Assembly: GCA_964533785.1 (NCBI GenBank)
Contig: CAZHNG010000016.1
Location: forward strand, 1-36,668
Source: JANQRV01 sp964533785
GTDB taxonomy: Bacteria > Bacteroidota > Bacteroidia > Chitinophagales > Saprospiraceae
Length of the DNA: 36,668 nucleotides
Direction: 5' to 3'
Below the pieces are notes generated by a model. That model searched no databases. It had not been told where the DNA came from and worked only from the letters and a program-made list of their open reading frames with translations. Position numbers and translations under genes: made by a program. Below, one piece after another: positions 18,250-27,701 of the stretch (its first letter is position 1; each line of letters begins with the position of its first letter).

Positions 18250-19185
18250 TTAAGGCGTTTCTTTAGAGTGCCATCTTTTCAGATTTCTTTGGTAGTTAAA
18301 CAATTCCCTTACTCTTCTTTCGGTAAAGGAAATGATCTGTCCTGCGACATCAACGCGGGTAACAGCTTCGATGCCTTCTAATCCCGGCGAAGCATTGACT
18401 TCCATCAACAGAGGGCCTCTGGAAGATCGCAATAAATCCACACCCGCTACATCAAGTCCGATTACTTTAACTGCATTAATGACGAGTTTTTCTTCTTCCT
18501 CCGATAACAGGATTTTTGAAGCCGATGCTCCCCGGTGAAGGTTGGCCCTGAACTCTCCATCTTTTGCCTGGCGTTCCATCACGGCTGCGACCTCCCCTGC
18601 TATGACGATCGCTCTGATGTCCCTGCTTTCCGCTTCCCGGATAAATTCCTGGAGGATTATTTTGCCGCGTAATTTTTGCAAGGCTTCGATCGTAGCTTCG
18701 GCACTTCGCAGATTATCAGCAAGCAGTACACCAACACCATGCGTACTTTCCTGTAATTTAATTACTATTGGAAATCCGCCAAGAAAATCAACCAGTGTGG
18801 ACAAGTCTTGTCCTCCTCCCAGGTAAACCGTTCGTGGTACTTCCAATCCGCAACGCGATAATTTTTGCAGAGCCCTTAATTTATTTCTTGACTGTAATAA
18901 AGCCTTAGCTTTCACGGTCGAAAAAGTATTTAAGGATTCAAAATGGCTGATCACAGCAGCCCCCTCTGAAGTAAAAGAGGCCCCGATCCGCGGTATGATA
19001 GCCGGAAAATTCGGCAATCTTTCATTTTCATAAAAAATACGGTTATTTCCTCTACCCACCATTAAACTACATCGTGCGTAATCAATGATACGCATACGAT
19101 GCCCTCTCCTCAGTCCGGCTCGCATTAGACTTTGGGTTGAATAGAGATGGGGGCCGCGTGAAAGAATTGCGATATCTAGCTTCAT
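18250..19185 (-). CDS. rimK: RimK-type ATP-grasp glutamate ligase
   Basis: This ATP-grasp ligase resembles RimK, which adds glutamate residues to the C-terminus of ribosomal protein S6. The start MKLDIAILSRGPHLYSTQSL is characteristic and gives 311 residues; the in-frame extension to 19257 lacks family similarity and is rejected. The N-terminal pre-ATP-grasp domain is followed by the ATP-binding core (GGFPIVIKLQESTHGVGV, KIILQEFIREAESRDIRAIV) and the Mg-binding MEVNASPGLEGIEAVT. Family members also act on other peptides, so S6 as substrate is inference; no rpsF is adjacent and no linked protease gene of the E. coli type is present. It converges with the SCP2 gene and diverges from the UMF1 transporter. 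Confidence 0.9.
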   Translation of the reverse strand: MKLDIAILSRGPHLYSTQSLMRAGLRRGHRMRIIDYARCSLMVGRGNNRIFYENERLPNFPAIIPRIGASFTSEGAAVISHFESLNTFSTVKAKALLQSRNKLRALQKLSRCGLEVPRTVYLGGGQDLSTLVDFLGGFPIVIKLQESTHGVGVLLADNLRSAEATIEALQKLRGKIILQEFIREAESRDIRAIVIAGEVAAVMERQAKDGEFRANLHRGASASKILLSEEEEKLVINAVKVIGLDVAGVDLLRSSRGPLLMEVNASPGLEGIEAVTRVDVAGQIISFTERRVRELFNYQRNLKRWHSKETP

Positions 19186-19325
19186 CTGAATTGGTGCTAA
19201 AAGAAATTTTAGGTAACTGCAAAAAAGGGATCCTACAGTTGTTTGCCCAGCCGGCAAGTTACGATTATTTAACTATCTTGAGCCAGAATACCTTGCTTGT
19301 TCTTTAAAAAAGTGTTCATCCCTTT

Positions 19326-20642
19326 ATGCAAGAAACAAAAGAATTTCGACTTAACGACAAACGAGTTATTACCGGCTGGATTTTTTTCGACTGGGCTAAC
19401 TCTGCTTTTGCACTTGTTATTACAGTGGCTATTTTCCCGATTTATTTTGAAGCAGTAACGGATGATACCATCCGTTTTTTAGGGATGTCTATTGACGATG
19501 GTACCTGGTTTGCGTATTCCCTTTCGTTGGCTTATTTGATTATTGCAGCTTTCTCTCCCTGGCTTTCGGGTATTGCCGACTATGGGGGAAAGAAACTCTT
19601 CTTTCTCAAGTTTTTTACTTATCTGGGAGCGATTTCTTGTTTGTGCCTGTTTTTCTTTAATGGTATGGCACAGGTGGGCATTGCTACGATTGCTTTTGTT
19701 TTGGGTATGATCGGCTTTGCAGGGGGCTTTGTATTTTACAATTCCTATTTACCGGAAATTGTTACGGAAGATAAATACGATATTGTTAGTGCGAGGGGCT
19801 TTTCAATGGGTTTTCTGGGGAGTATGATCCTGTTAGTTGCCTGTCTATTGATCATTATGTTCCCGACACAGTTGGGCTTTCAGGAAGACAGCACCTTACC
19901 TTCCCGCATTTCATTTTTATTAGTAGGATTATGGTGGCTCGGATTTTCTTTTATTCCCTTCACGAGGCTACCACCAGATCCACCGAACGCTCCTCAGAAG
20001 CAATTATTCAAAAAAGGCTGGGAAGAATTGACGAAAGTCTGGAAATCGGTAAAACAACAAAGTAATACCAAATTGTTCTTATTTTCTTTTTTCTGTTATA
20101 GTGCAGGTGTGCAAACGGTATTGTACTTAGCGTCAACTTTTGCAGCGAACGATAAGTCTATAGAATTCGCGGAATTCGAGCTGATTGCGATCATTTTGCT
20201 TTTACAATTGGTAGGAATCGTCGGTGCGTTCTTTTTTGCCAAACTCTCCGATTGGCGGGGAAATAAATTTTCTTTGATCTCTATGTTATTGATCTGGCTG
20301 GCGGTATGCGTAGCGGGTTATTTAATGAGCTCGAAACTGGAGTTTTACATCATTGCCAGTGCTATCGGCATGGCGATGGGAGGAACCCAGTCATTATCCC
20401 GTTCTACTTATTCCAAAATTATCCCTTCCAATACGGAAGATACTACCTCCTATTTTAGTTTCTATGACGTATTAGAAAAAGTTGCAACGGTATTAGGTAC
20501 GGCCATCTTTGGCGTGGTAAATCAGCTTACGGGGAGTATGCGCATGAGTCTGCTGGCCCTGGCCACTTTTTTTCTTGCGGGTATTTTGATCATGTCCAGG
20601 GTGAAGATCAAGCATGCTAGAGAATTATTGGCTAATGGTTAA
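19326..20642 (+). CDS. UMF1-family MFS transporter
   Basis: This inner-membrane permease of 438 residues has about 12 hydrophobic segments and belongs to the UMF1 (Atg22-like) branch of the major facilitator superfamily. The opening FFDWANSAFALVITV and GIADYGGKKLFFL are hallmarks of this group. The middle contains FAKLSDWRGNKFSL between the two six-helix halves, and MGGTQSLSRSTYSKIIP is another conserved family loop, followed by FFSFYDVLEK-like YFSFYDVLEKVAT. The substrate is unknown for most bacterial members; yeast Atg22 exports amino acids from the vacuole. It stands alone, divergent from rimK and convergent with the TonB operon, with only 23 bp to the latter's last stop. Confidence 0.92.
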   Translation: MQETKEFRLNDKRVITGWIFFDWANSAFALVITVAIFPIYFEAVTDDTIRFLGMSIDDGTWFAYSLSLAYLIIAAFSPWLSGIADYGGKKLFFLKFFTYLGAISCLCLFFFNGMAQVGIATIAFVLGMIGFAGGFVFYNSYLPEIVTEDKYDIVSARGFSMGFLGSMILLVACLLIIMFPTQLGFQEDSTLPSRISFLLVGLWWLGFSFIPFTRLPPDPPNAPQKQLFKKGWEELTKVWKSVKQQSNTKLFLFSFFCYSAGVQTVLYLASTFAANDKSIEFAEFELIAIILLLQLVGIVGAFFFAKLSDWRGNKFSLISMLLIWLAVCVAGYLMSSKLEFYIIASAIGMAMGGTQSLSRSTYSKIIPSNTEDTTSYFSFYDVLEKVATVLGTAIFGVVNQLTGSMRMSLLALATFFLAGILIMSRVKIKHARELLANG

Positions 20643-20665
20643 GCTAGTAAAATACCTCATTCTAC

Positions 20666-22318
20666 TTACTGTTTAACGCTGTATTGAAAAGTTTCGCAAC
20701 TTATTCTTCCCTTTTCGTCCTGGGCTACCACTTGAATCTGGAAAACTCCCAGGTCATCTGTTTGAAAAAAAGAAAATGAAGCTTCCCCTTGTTCATCAGT
20801 ACTCAGACTGGAATTCCAATACACCAAAGGTTGAAAAACGGGCTCGTGGCGATCAACCTTATCCGGATGATAGGGAATAAAATCTTTTTTCACCTGCAAC
20901 CCATTGATAGAATAGTAATTGGCAAAATCAAAAACAGGATAATCACTTATTCCTTTTTTGGAAAAAATGAGCACTGCCCCATTCACTCCTATTGGACCAA
21001 AATATTCGTTCAATTTTTCCTTTCGGTTAAAAATTTCAATGCGATCGATATTTTGTATTTCCAATTCTGCCACAAAATTTGCATCGCGTGTAATTATTCC
21101 ATCAATGATAAATAATGGAGGACCGCTGAAAAACTTTCGTGCATTCTGAGCACTGTTGAATATTTTGGCAGTATACCCCTTTTTCTTTTTGTACCGAAAT
21201 TTTAAAGGAGTAACCAATTCTCTGAAAAAGGTTGGGATGTCTTTAAAAGAACTATACTCCGATATTTTATAAACTGCATTGGGGTCCATTGCAGTCGAGA
21301 TCTCTTCTGTAAGAGATGGAACGTTTTGCGCATTCTCCTTTTCAAATAATTGCTGCAATTTTTTACGCTGGCGGCTATAAGTCAGGTAGTTTTCTATTGT
21401 TTCAGGATAGGGTAAAGACTTCGAAAAAGCAGTAGATTGGAAGCGCTGAATTATTTCAGATTTTATAGGAACATCCAGATAATTAACCAGTTGAAAAGGC
21501 TGCTCTCCATAGAAATCCGGTAAAGCCATCAAAAAATCACCCACTGAAGAGGAATTTTCGTAAGCAAAGTGGTTAACCAGACTTAGATATCCACCCAGTA
21601 ATACTACTGGCATAGGCTGTCCCAGTGTATCGTAGGTAACCCCTTGAATAAAGATTGAATCTGCCAGTTTAATCTTTTCCCAATCATTTGATGGTGTAGT
21701 AATAAGGTTGGGCCAGTCCAGCTTATCTCCGCCCGTCAAAACCCAATCGCTTACTGCAACCGACATATCTGATCTGCAAGGCCGGCCATTTTCATCAGAT
21801 ACTATGACTTTGACGGATATCGACGCTCTATGGTTGATTGATGCTTTGTCTACTATTATGTTAATGTTCAGGTCATTTGAGAACGATAAAAAACCATCAG
21901 ATTTTATTGCCTTTGCCTTTGAAGAAGAAGCAGGGGCAAGGTCGTTGTAAATAGGAATATTGCCGGCTACCAGAATGATCTCCTTTTTTGCAGCCCAATC
22001 TATTCCCGAAACCACCACCTGATAAGTAGAGGAAGGAATATCGAGCGGCAGGTTAAATGTTCCTTTGATAGAAGTCCTTCCAAGTGTTTTGAAATAAGAA
22101 TAATCGATAATAGTATTGCCGGTTCCCATTATGGATACTTTCAGGGTCATTTGCTGATTCTCGAACGAGGCAGGTAAATAAACTTTAAACCAAATATTTT
22201 CCCCTGTTGCATAAAATGGTTTATCTAAATGTATCGTACAATGCTGGGATCTCCCCATTTGAGGATTGACTAACCATACGATCAAAAACAACAATTGAAT
22301 ATATTGCTTCATAGTCAT
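20666..22318 (-). CDS. Exported MG2-like protein with TonB-plug-like segment
   Basis: This 550-residue protein starts with a signal peptide (YIQLLFLIVWLVNPQ, cleavage near GRSQ); an ATG at 22318 or one two codons later could be used. Residues about 25-120 look like an alpha-2-macroglobulin MG2-type domain (HLDKPFYATGENIWFKVYLP). Residues about 430-490 (PPLFIIDGIITRD, IDRIEIFNRKEKL, GVNGAVLIFSKKG) have the pattern of a TonB-receptor plug, but no beta-barrel follows. Near the C-terminus a second macroglobulin-type beta segment appears (GEASFSFFQTDDLGVFQIQVV). It is the last gene of the operon with the TonB-dependent receptor and DUF4249 lipoprotein, 4 bp after the latter. It is probably periplasmic or surface-associated and an accessory to that receptor; the function is otherwise unknown. 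Confidence 0.8.
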   Translation of the reverse strand: MTMKQYIQLLFLIVWLVNPQMGRSQHCTIHLDKPFYATGENIWFKVYLPASFENQQMTLKVSIMGTGNTIIDYSYFKTLGRTSIKGTFNLPLDIPSSTYQVVVSGIDWAAKKEIILVAGNIPIYNDLAPASSSKAKAIKSDGFLSFSNDLNINIIVDKASINHRASISVKVIVSDENGRPCRSDMSVAVSDWVLTGGDKLDWPNLITTPSNDWEKIKLADSIFIQGVTYDTLGQPMPVVLLGGYLSLVNHFAYENSSSVGDFLMALPDFYGEQPFQLVNYLDVPIKSEIIQRFQSTAFSKSLPYPETIENYLTYSRQRKKLQQLFEKENAQNVPSLTEEISTAMDPNAVYKISEYSSFKDIPTFFRELVTPLKFRYKKKKGYTAKIFNSAQNARKFFSGPPLFIIDGIITRDANFVAELEIQNIDRIEIFNRKEKLNEYFGPIGVNGAVLIFSKKGISDYPVFDFANYYSINGLQVKKDFIPYHPDKVDRHEPVFQPLVYWNSSLSTDEQGEASFSFFQTDDLGVFQIQVVAQDEKGRISCETFQYSVKQ

Positions 22319-22322
22319 CTTC

Positions 22323-23399
22323 TTAATCAGTCCAGAAATCTGGTTTTTGCAAGGAACTGTTACCCGACCATTGCAGGCAGTCGTAACAAATAGCCTCGGT
22401 ATCAGGCATTCCTTCTACAGGACAATAAACAGCGGGGTTGTCCACCATATCGGGGTCAATATATATTCTTGAGGTATCTTGTTGCGTGACATAAAAAAAA
22501 CCGAATACCTCTTCTGCTTCATTTTCTACATTTTGGAAATTACCCAATATTTTTCCGGGAGGAGCAGCAAATAAGTTGCCGCTAAAGTCTCCCAACACAC
22601 TAATTTCATCCCAATATTTGAAGGCTGCTTCACTCAATGATTGTTGGTAGACGGTCAAATAAAATCCTCTTGAGAATCGAAAATCAATGGGTTCTGCAAA
22701 TAATTCATAGTTTTCCAACTCGCCCCCCCTAGCGTCGCTGCCGTCAAAAACAACAATATTTTCCAGGTTTAAACCTTGAAAAATGTAGCAAGTTTTTGCC
22801 GTTGGAATGACTGCCCCAGGCTGATTAGACTCGATGAAGCGATAGACACCCTGGAACTCCCATTTAAAAAACCTTTTATCCGGCGGCTCTGATCTGTTAA
22901 AGGAAGTAGAGATCAAAAAATTGATATAAGAGTTTTGCTCTATATTGCCCAAAGCATTTAGCTCAGTCCGCTCCTCCGTTTCAAATGATAAAAATGTTAT
23001 TTCCGGGACTGGCAGTAATTCTTCCCAGTTCGATTCATAAGTTCCTTTTTCGGGTATCTGTGCAATAATTTTATAGCGTCGACCAGTTTGGATGAGTACT
23101 TTTGCCTCTTGATTATTGATCGAAACTTCATACCGTCCGGGCACTTTTGCGAACAAGGATTGCTCATTTCCTAGTTCATCTGCCAATACGACTTCCGCAT
23201 TCAAAACCGGATCAGGAACATTCGCAAGAGAAAAGTCTGATAAAGTCGTAATGTCAATAATTACATGAGAAGGATTACCTTGTACCAACCTGCCCCGAAT
23301 GACTATGGCATCGGAATTGTTTTCAGGAACGGACAATGATATTTCGTCTAAGCACCCGAAGGCTAGGCCCATCAACAAACAGAGGACTATTCTTCTCAT
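22323..23399 (-). CDS. DUF4249 family lipoprotein
   Basis: This 358-residue protein has a short signal ending in GLAFGC, which would lipidate Cys16, and then the typical DUF4249 layout: an N-terminal Ig-like beta domain (IVIRGRLVQGNPSHVIIDI, NAEVVLADELGNEQSL, GRYKIIAQIPEKGTYES) and a C-terminal domain rich in aromatics ending with a cysteine pair region (AICYDCLQWSGNSSLQKPDFW). DUF4249 proteins in Bacteroidota are regularly encoded next to a TonB-dependent receptor and are thought to be its surface lipoprotein partner, comparable in role to SusD. Its ATG overlaps the receptor stop by 4 bp (ATGA), which indicates translational coupling. The ligand is unknown. Confidence 0.9.
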   Translation of the reverse strand: MRRIVLCLLMGLAFGCLDEISLSVPENNSDAIVIRGRLVQGNPSHVIIDITTLSDFSLANVPDPVLNAEVVLADELGNEQSLFAKVPGRYEVSINNQEAKVLIQTGRRYKIIAQIPEKGTYESNWEELLPVPEITFLSFETEERTELNALGNIEQNSYINFLISTSFNRSEPPDKRFFKWEFQGVYRFIESNQPGAVIPTAKTCYIFQGLNLENIVVFDGSDARGGELENYELFAEPIDFRFSRGFYLTVYQQSLSEAAFKYWDEISVLGDFSGNLFAAPPGKILGNFQNVENEAEEVFGFFYVTQQDTSRIYIDPDMVDNPAVYCPVEGMPDTEAICYDCLQWSGNSSLQKPDFWTD

Positions 23400-26134
23400 A
23401 TTGTTTCAAGATTAAAAGTTAATGCAGGAAAAATACTACCTAAAATCGCTAGCTGATTGGCTTTGGGTGGCTGGAAGGGTTGTTGAGTAAAAAAGACATT
23501 GAACGCGTTGCGTCGTCCATAAACATTATAAAGAGAGAAAGTCCAGCTTGTTTTTATTTTTTTATTCTTTTTGTAGCCTTGTCCTAGTGTATATGCCAGA
23601 TCCAAGCGATGATAGTCAGGGATTCTCACCTGATTACGTTTGGAATAGACGGGCACAATGAAACTATTTATTTCGCGGTAAGCGGCAAATGGTGCAGTGG
23701 TTGGCCTACCTGTGGAATAATTAAAGTTAATTGTGATCGTATGGCGTTGATTGGGTTGAAAATTAAGTACCAAGGATAGGTCATGGGGTTTATCGAAATT
23801 CCCCGGGAACCATTGCCCCTCACTGATGCCTGCTACTTGCCGTTCAATACGCGAAAGGGTATAACTCAACCATCCATGCCACCCCCCTCTTTTTTTCTTA
23901 ATGCTCCATTCCATGCCGTAGGCACGGCCAATTCCTGACAAAAGTTGGGTTTCAATGTCTTCGTTAATGGCAAGATCAGCAAAATCTTTAAAATCAAAAA
24001 GTTGATCAATCGCCCGGTAATATACTTCTGCAGATGTTTCCCACAAGTCGTTCCTAAAATTCCTGAAATAGCCTACGGAAAAATTGTGCGATTTTTGCGG
24101 CAGTATATTGGGGGTACTTAATTGCCAACGGCTGCTCGGTGTAGGTGTGCTAGTATTTGAAATCTGGTTTAAGTACTGCACCGTTCTGCTGTATCCTCCT
24201 TTGATGGAAGATGTTGCATTCAAACGATATCTTAGCGAAAAACGGGGTTCCAGGTTATTTAAGTTCTCTACAATTTCGCCGCCACCATAATCTCTTTCTT
24301 CTATCAGACTACCAGAAGCCGGCTGCTCAGAATCATAAATGGATAATGTATGAGGCCCAAAAAATTGGTAGATGCTCCATCTTATTCCTCCAATGACCGT
24401 CAGCCTTTCTGACAAGGAGCGTTCAACATCTAAAAAGATAGCGGACTCCAATCCTCTTTCTCTGTCCAATTCTTTGAAATCAATTAAGGAGAGTTCTCCC
24501 TCCGGACGCAAGTTACCCGGATCGACCTGATATAAAATAGAAGATAATCCAGCATCCAATTGCCAGTCTTGATCTACCGTGTAAGAGAATTGCGCTTTAA
24601 ACTTATGGTAGATAATATCATTTTCCAGGGTCGAAGCATCTACTCCCTCCAAATCCAATTGTTCACTTTGGTATTGGCTGGTTATTGCGGAAAATTTCGC
24701 GAATAATCGATCTGAAAAGATCTTCTTATAGATTAATTGGCCGATCAAACTTCGGTACTCAAACCCAAATTCATCATTAAAGCTGAACTCATCCTGTGAA
24801 CTGTAGCCAGAGAAAAGTATAGTATTTTCCCCGTTGATCCGGTGAGTATATTTAAAATTAGCGTCATAGAAAAAAGCAGAGCTTCTGTTGACCTCTGGTA
24901 TTTGGACGGCATCCAGTACCCAATCAGAATAGGAAGAACGAAAACCCGCCAAAAAAGAACTTTCTCCCTTAACAATGGGACCCTCCAGGCTCACTCTACT
25001 CGATACCGGGCCTACCCCGCCTTTTAACTTAAATTGCTCAAAATTGCCATCACGGAGCTCTACCTTCAGCACAGAAGCTAAACGTCCGCCATATTGTGCT
25101 GGTATATTACCTTTATACAGGGTTACTGTTTTAACCAAATCCGTATTAAAAGTGCTGAAAAAACCTAATGCATGGGCAGTATTAAATAAAAAGCCTTCAT
25201 CTTGCGCAACCAAGTTCTGGTCTGCTTCTCCACCCCGAACATTAAATCCCAATGCTCCATCTCCCACAGCACTAACGCCCGGTTGCAGCAGTAAACTTTT
25301 AATCACATCCGCTTCTCCTAAAAAGGAAGGCAATTTCTGAATGGTCTGTACATCAATTTGAGCTACCCCGATTTGTACCCTGCTGAGGTTAGCATCAGGA
25401 GCCTCCGCTTCAACGGTTACTTGTTCCAGGTCGATCACAGCCTGATCCATAAGCAATTCAAGCATACCATCACTTTGCACGATAACTTCCCGGGTGACAC
25501 TTTCATAGCCGATATAATCTACCGTTAAAGTATGTTCCCCTGCAGGAATTCGTATGTTAAACCGCCCATCCTGATCCGTGGTAGTACCAAGTTCTAACGC
25601 CGGCCACTGAACGGTCGCGCCAACGATTGGCTGCTCGGTTTCTGCATCCAGCAATACCCCCCCTATATTCGCCTTACCGGAAGGGTCCAATTTTTCAATT
25701 TCGCCTATGACAAGCCTTTTGTCCTTATTCTGTTCGATTGAATCTGCCAGGTTCTGCCTATTTTTCAAGACCCGGTAATATTCGGCACTATATTCCTGTG
25801 TAATCAATTCTTTGGAGGCAATTATGATTCCGTAATTGCGGTAAAGAAAATACCCTAGTTTAGTGTCTTCAAGTAATTGATTTAATACTACACCCAGGTT
25901 TTCTGACTCGAAGCGAAAGGTATACTCTTCATTTGGTAATTGTTCTTCTTTAAAAAAGAACCGAACGGAATAATCAGATTCCAGGCTTTGCAGGATTTCT
26001 TTTACCTTGTATTCTTCATAAACTGCGCTTATCCGGGTGTCAAGGATAGTTTGTCCCTCCACCGTTCCGATAAATAAAAAAAAACCAAAGCCGATAAAGA
26101 TAACTTTCAATTCAGGCATATTCAATTCAATCAT
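23396..26134 (-). CDS. TonB-dependent receptor with STN and carboxypeptidase-like domains
   Basis: This outer-membrane receptor (about 912 residues) imports a ligand using TonB energy. The signal peptide (VIFIGFGFFLFIGTVEGQ) is followed by an STN/secretin-like domain (about 30-105, VKEILQSLESDYSVRFFF) of the kind that can signal to an anti-sigma factor, a carboxypeptidase-regulatory-like beta-sandwich (about 155-230, GATVQWPALELGTTTDQDG), the plug (about 250-350, DVIKSLLLQPGVSAVGDG, GFNVRGGEADQNLV, GNIPAQYGGRLASV) and the beta-barrel to the end. The ATG at 26134 or 26119 is likely; the longest frame begins with a TTG at 26146. It heads an operon with DUF4249 and an MG2/plug-like protein. No FecI/FecR sigma pair is adjacent, so the role of the STN domain here is open. 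Confidence 0.93.
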   Translation of the reverse strand: MIELNMPELKVIFIGFGFFLFIGTVEGQTILDTRISAVYEEYKVKEILQSLESDYSVRFFFKEEQLPNEEYTFRFESENLGVVLNQLLEDTKLGYFLYRNYGIIIASKELITQEYSAEYYRVLKNRQNLADSIEQNKDKRLVIGEIEKLDPSGKANIGGVLLDAETEQPIVGATVQWPALELGTTTDQDGRFNIRIPAGEHTLTVDYIGYESVTREVIVQSDGMLELLMDQAVIDLEQVTVEAEAPDANLSRVQIGVAQIDVQTIQKLPSFLGEADVIKSLLLQPGVSAVGDGALGFNVRGGEADQNLVAQDEGFLFNTAHALGFFSTFNTDLVKTVTLYKGNIPAQYGGRLASVLKVELRDGNFEQFKLKGGVGPVSSRVSLEGPIVKGESSFLAGFRSSYSDWVLDAVQIPEVNRSSAFFYDANFKYTHRINGENTILFSGYSSQDEFSFNDEFGFEYRSLIGQLIYKKIFSDRLFAKFSAITSQYQSEQLDLEGVDASTLENDIIYHKFKAQFSYTVDQDWQLDAGLSSILYQVDPGNLRPEGELSLIDFKELDRERGLESAIFLDVERSLSERLTVIGGIRWSIYQFFGPHTLSIYDSEQPASGSLIEERDYGGGEIVENLNNLEPRFSLRYRLNATSSIKGGYSRTVQYLNQISNTSTPTPSSRWQLSTPNILPQKSHNFSVGYFRNFRNDLWETSAEVYYRAIDQLFDFKDFADLAINEDIETQLLSGIGRAYGMEWSIKKKRGGWHGWLSYTLSRIERQVAGISEGQWFPGNFDKPHDLSLVLNFQPNQRHTITINFNYSTGRPTTAPFAAYREINSFIVPVYSKRNQVRIPDYHRLDLAYTLGQGYKKNKKIKTSWTFSLYNVYGRRNAFNVFFTQQPFQPPKANQLAILGSIFPALTFNLETI

Positions 26135-26278
26135 TAAGTTGATCAAGATAAGAGAAATTCATTAACCCTTCTCAGGTGGAAAAAATAAAATTCAATAAAT
26201 TGGCGGTCATTCACCCTAAAAATTCGTCATTTGTATTTTTAGATAGACCCTGAATTGGTAAGAAACTCAACTAAGATC

Positions 26279-27592
26279 ATGTTAATACAAAAATTTGGAG
26301 GAACCTCTATCGGAACACCTGAGCGCATGAAGGCCGTTGCTGAGATCATTCAGGATGGTCGGCAAAAAATTGTCGTTTTATCTGCTACTTCCGGTACTAC
26401 CAATAAATTATCTTCCATCGCGCAATCCTTTTACCACGAGCCGGATGATTCTTTCACTGCCGAAAAAATCAGGCGATTGGAAGAATACTTTGAGGCTTTT
26501 GTCAAGGAATTGTTCAGTACTGCAAAAGCATTACAGCATGGACAAGGAGTACTGAATGAGCACTTTACTACTTTAAAGAACTTTAAGCACGAGGGATTCA
26601 ATATTTCAAAAGAGAAAGAAGTATTGGCTTTAGGTGAATTAATATCTACCCAACTATTTTACACCTATTGCCACGAACAAGGTATTAATTCTGTTTTGTT
26701 ACCGGCTTTGGATTTCATGAGGATTGAGTCCGGGCAACCCGATAAACTTTATATCAAAGGTAAATTAATCCCGTTAATTAAGTCTACGGGAGAGTTTCCA
26801 ATATACATTACCCAGGGATACATTTGCCGCAACGAAAAAGGTTCGATCGACAATCTGCGACGAGGTGGTAGTGACTATACGGCAGCCTTGATCGGTGCGG
26901 CTATCAAAGCAGAAGAAATCCAGATATGGACGGATATTGACGGCGTTCACAACAACGATCCGCGGTACGTAAAAAATACCCACTCCATTGAAAAGCTATC
27001 TTTTAACGAGGCTGCCGAGCTAGCTTATTTCGGTGCCAAAGTACTGCACCCCTTTAGTGTACGCCCGGCACAGGAAGAAAATATTCCGGTGCGCTTGCTG
27101 AATACCATGAATCCATTAGCCAAAGGTACAATTATTAGTTCTGAAGAAGCTTTTAGCACCAATAAAGTAAAAGCAATCGCCGCTAAGGATGGTATAACGG
27201 CTATCAACATCAGGTCCTCCAGGATGTTGCTAGCTTACGGTTTTCTTAAAAAAGTATTTGAGATCTTTGAGAAATACCAGACACCGATTGACTTGATTAC
27301 AACTTCTGAGGTTGCAGTATCTCTCACCATTGATGATGACACTTACCTTGATGTCATCAGAGAAGAACTTCAACAGTTCGCGACCGTAGAAATCGATCAA
27401 AACCACACTATTGTGTGTCTGGTAGGCCGTTTCAAAAAGACAGACGTAGGAGTGATCAATGTATTACAGCCATTGAATGATATTCCAATCAGGATGATCT
27501 CATCCGGAGGAAGCGAATACAATGTTTCTATTTTAATTGACACAAATTACAAGCAACAGGTATTAGAAAGGCTGCACAACAGCCTGTTTTAA
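26279..27592 (+). CDS. lysC: Aspartate kinase (monofunctional)
   Basis: Aspartokinase phosphorylates aspartate as the first step toward lysine, threonine, methionine and diaminopimelate. The start MLIQKFGGTSIG carries the ATP-site KFGGTS motif; this ATG is preferred over an in-frame TTG at 26255. The kinase core includes LRRGGSDYTAALIGAAI and WTDIDGVHNNDPRYV, the substrate and regulatory segments. The C-terminal 150 residues contain two ACT-type domains (INIRSSRMLLAYGFL, LITTSEVAVSLTID, ISSGGSEYNVSILID), which give feedback inhibition by amino acids. Length (437) suits a monofunctional enzyme without a homoserine dehydrogenase fusion, although Bacteroidota often carry both forms. It is divergent from the TonB operon and converges with gcvP on a shared hairpin. 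Confidence 0.93.
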   Translation: MLIQKFGGTSIGTPERMKAVAEIIQDGRQKIVVLSATSGTTNKLSSIAQSFYHEPDDSFTAEKIRRLEEYFEAFVKELFSTAKALQHGQGVLNEHFTTLKNFKHEGFNISKEKEVLALGELISTQLFYTYCHEQGINSVLLPALDFMRIESGQPDKLYIKGKLIPLIKSTGEFPIYITQGYICRNEKGSIDNLRRGGSDYTAALIGAAIKAEEIQIWTDIDGVHNNDPRYVKNTHSIEKLSFNEAAELAYFGAKVLHPFSVRPAQEENIPVRLLNTMNPLAKGTIISSEEAFSTNKVKAIAAKDGITAINIRSSRMLLAYGFLKKVFEIFEKYQTPIDLITTSEVAVSLTIDDDTYLDVIREELQQFATVEIDQNHTIVCLVGRFKKTDVGVINVLQPLNDIPIRMISSGGSEYNVSILIDTNYKQQVLERLHNSLF

Positions 27593-27632
27593 ATTACGAA
27601 CTCCCCGTGAATTAGTATGAATAAAAATTTAA

Positions 27633-27667
27633 TTAGGATCGCCTTGAAAATTAAGAGGCGATCCTAA
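27633..27667. terminator. Hairpin between convergent lysC and gcvP
   Basis: A perfect 11-bp inverted repeat (TTAGGATCGCC at 27633-27643, GGCGATCCTAA at 27657-27667) with a 13-nt loop lies in the gap between converging genes. Leftward (gcvP side) it is followed by TTAAATTTTTATT, a fair T tract. Rightward (lysC side) the tract is broken. It probably ends gcvP transcription and may also slow lysC read-through. Confidence 0.6.
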
Positions 27668-27701
27668 GATGGTAAATTTCTTTGATTTTGCTCATTCAAC
27701 T

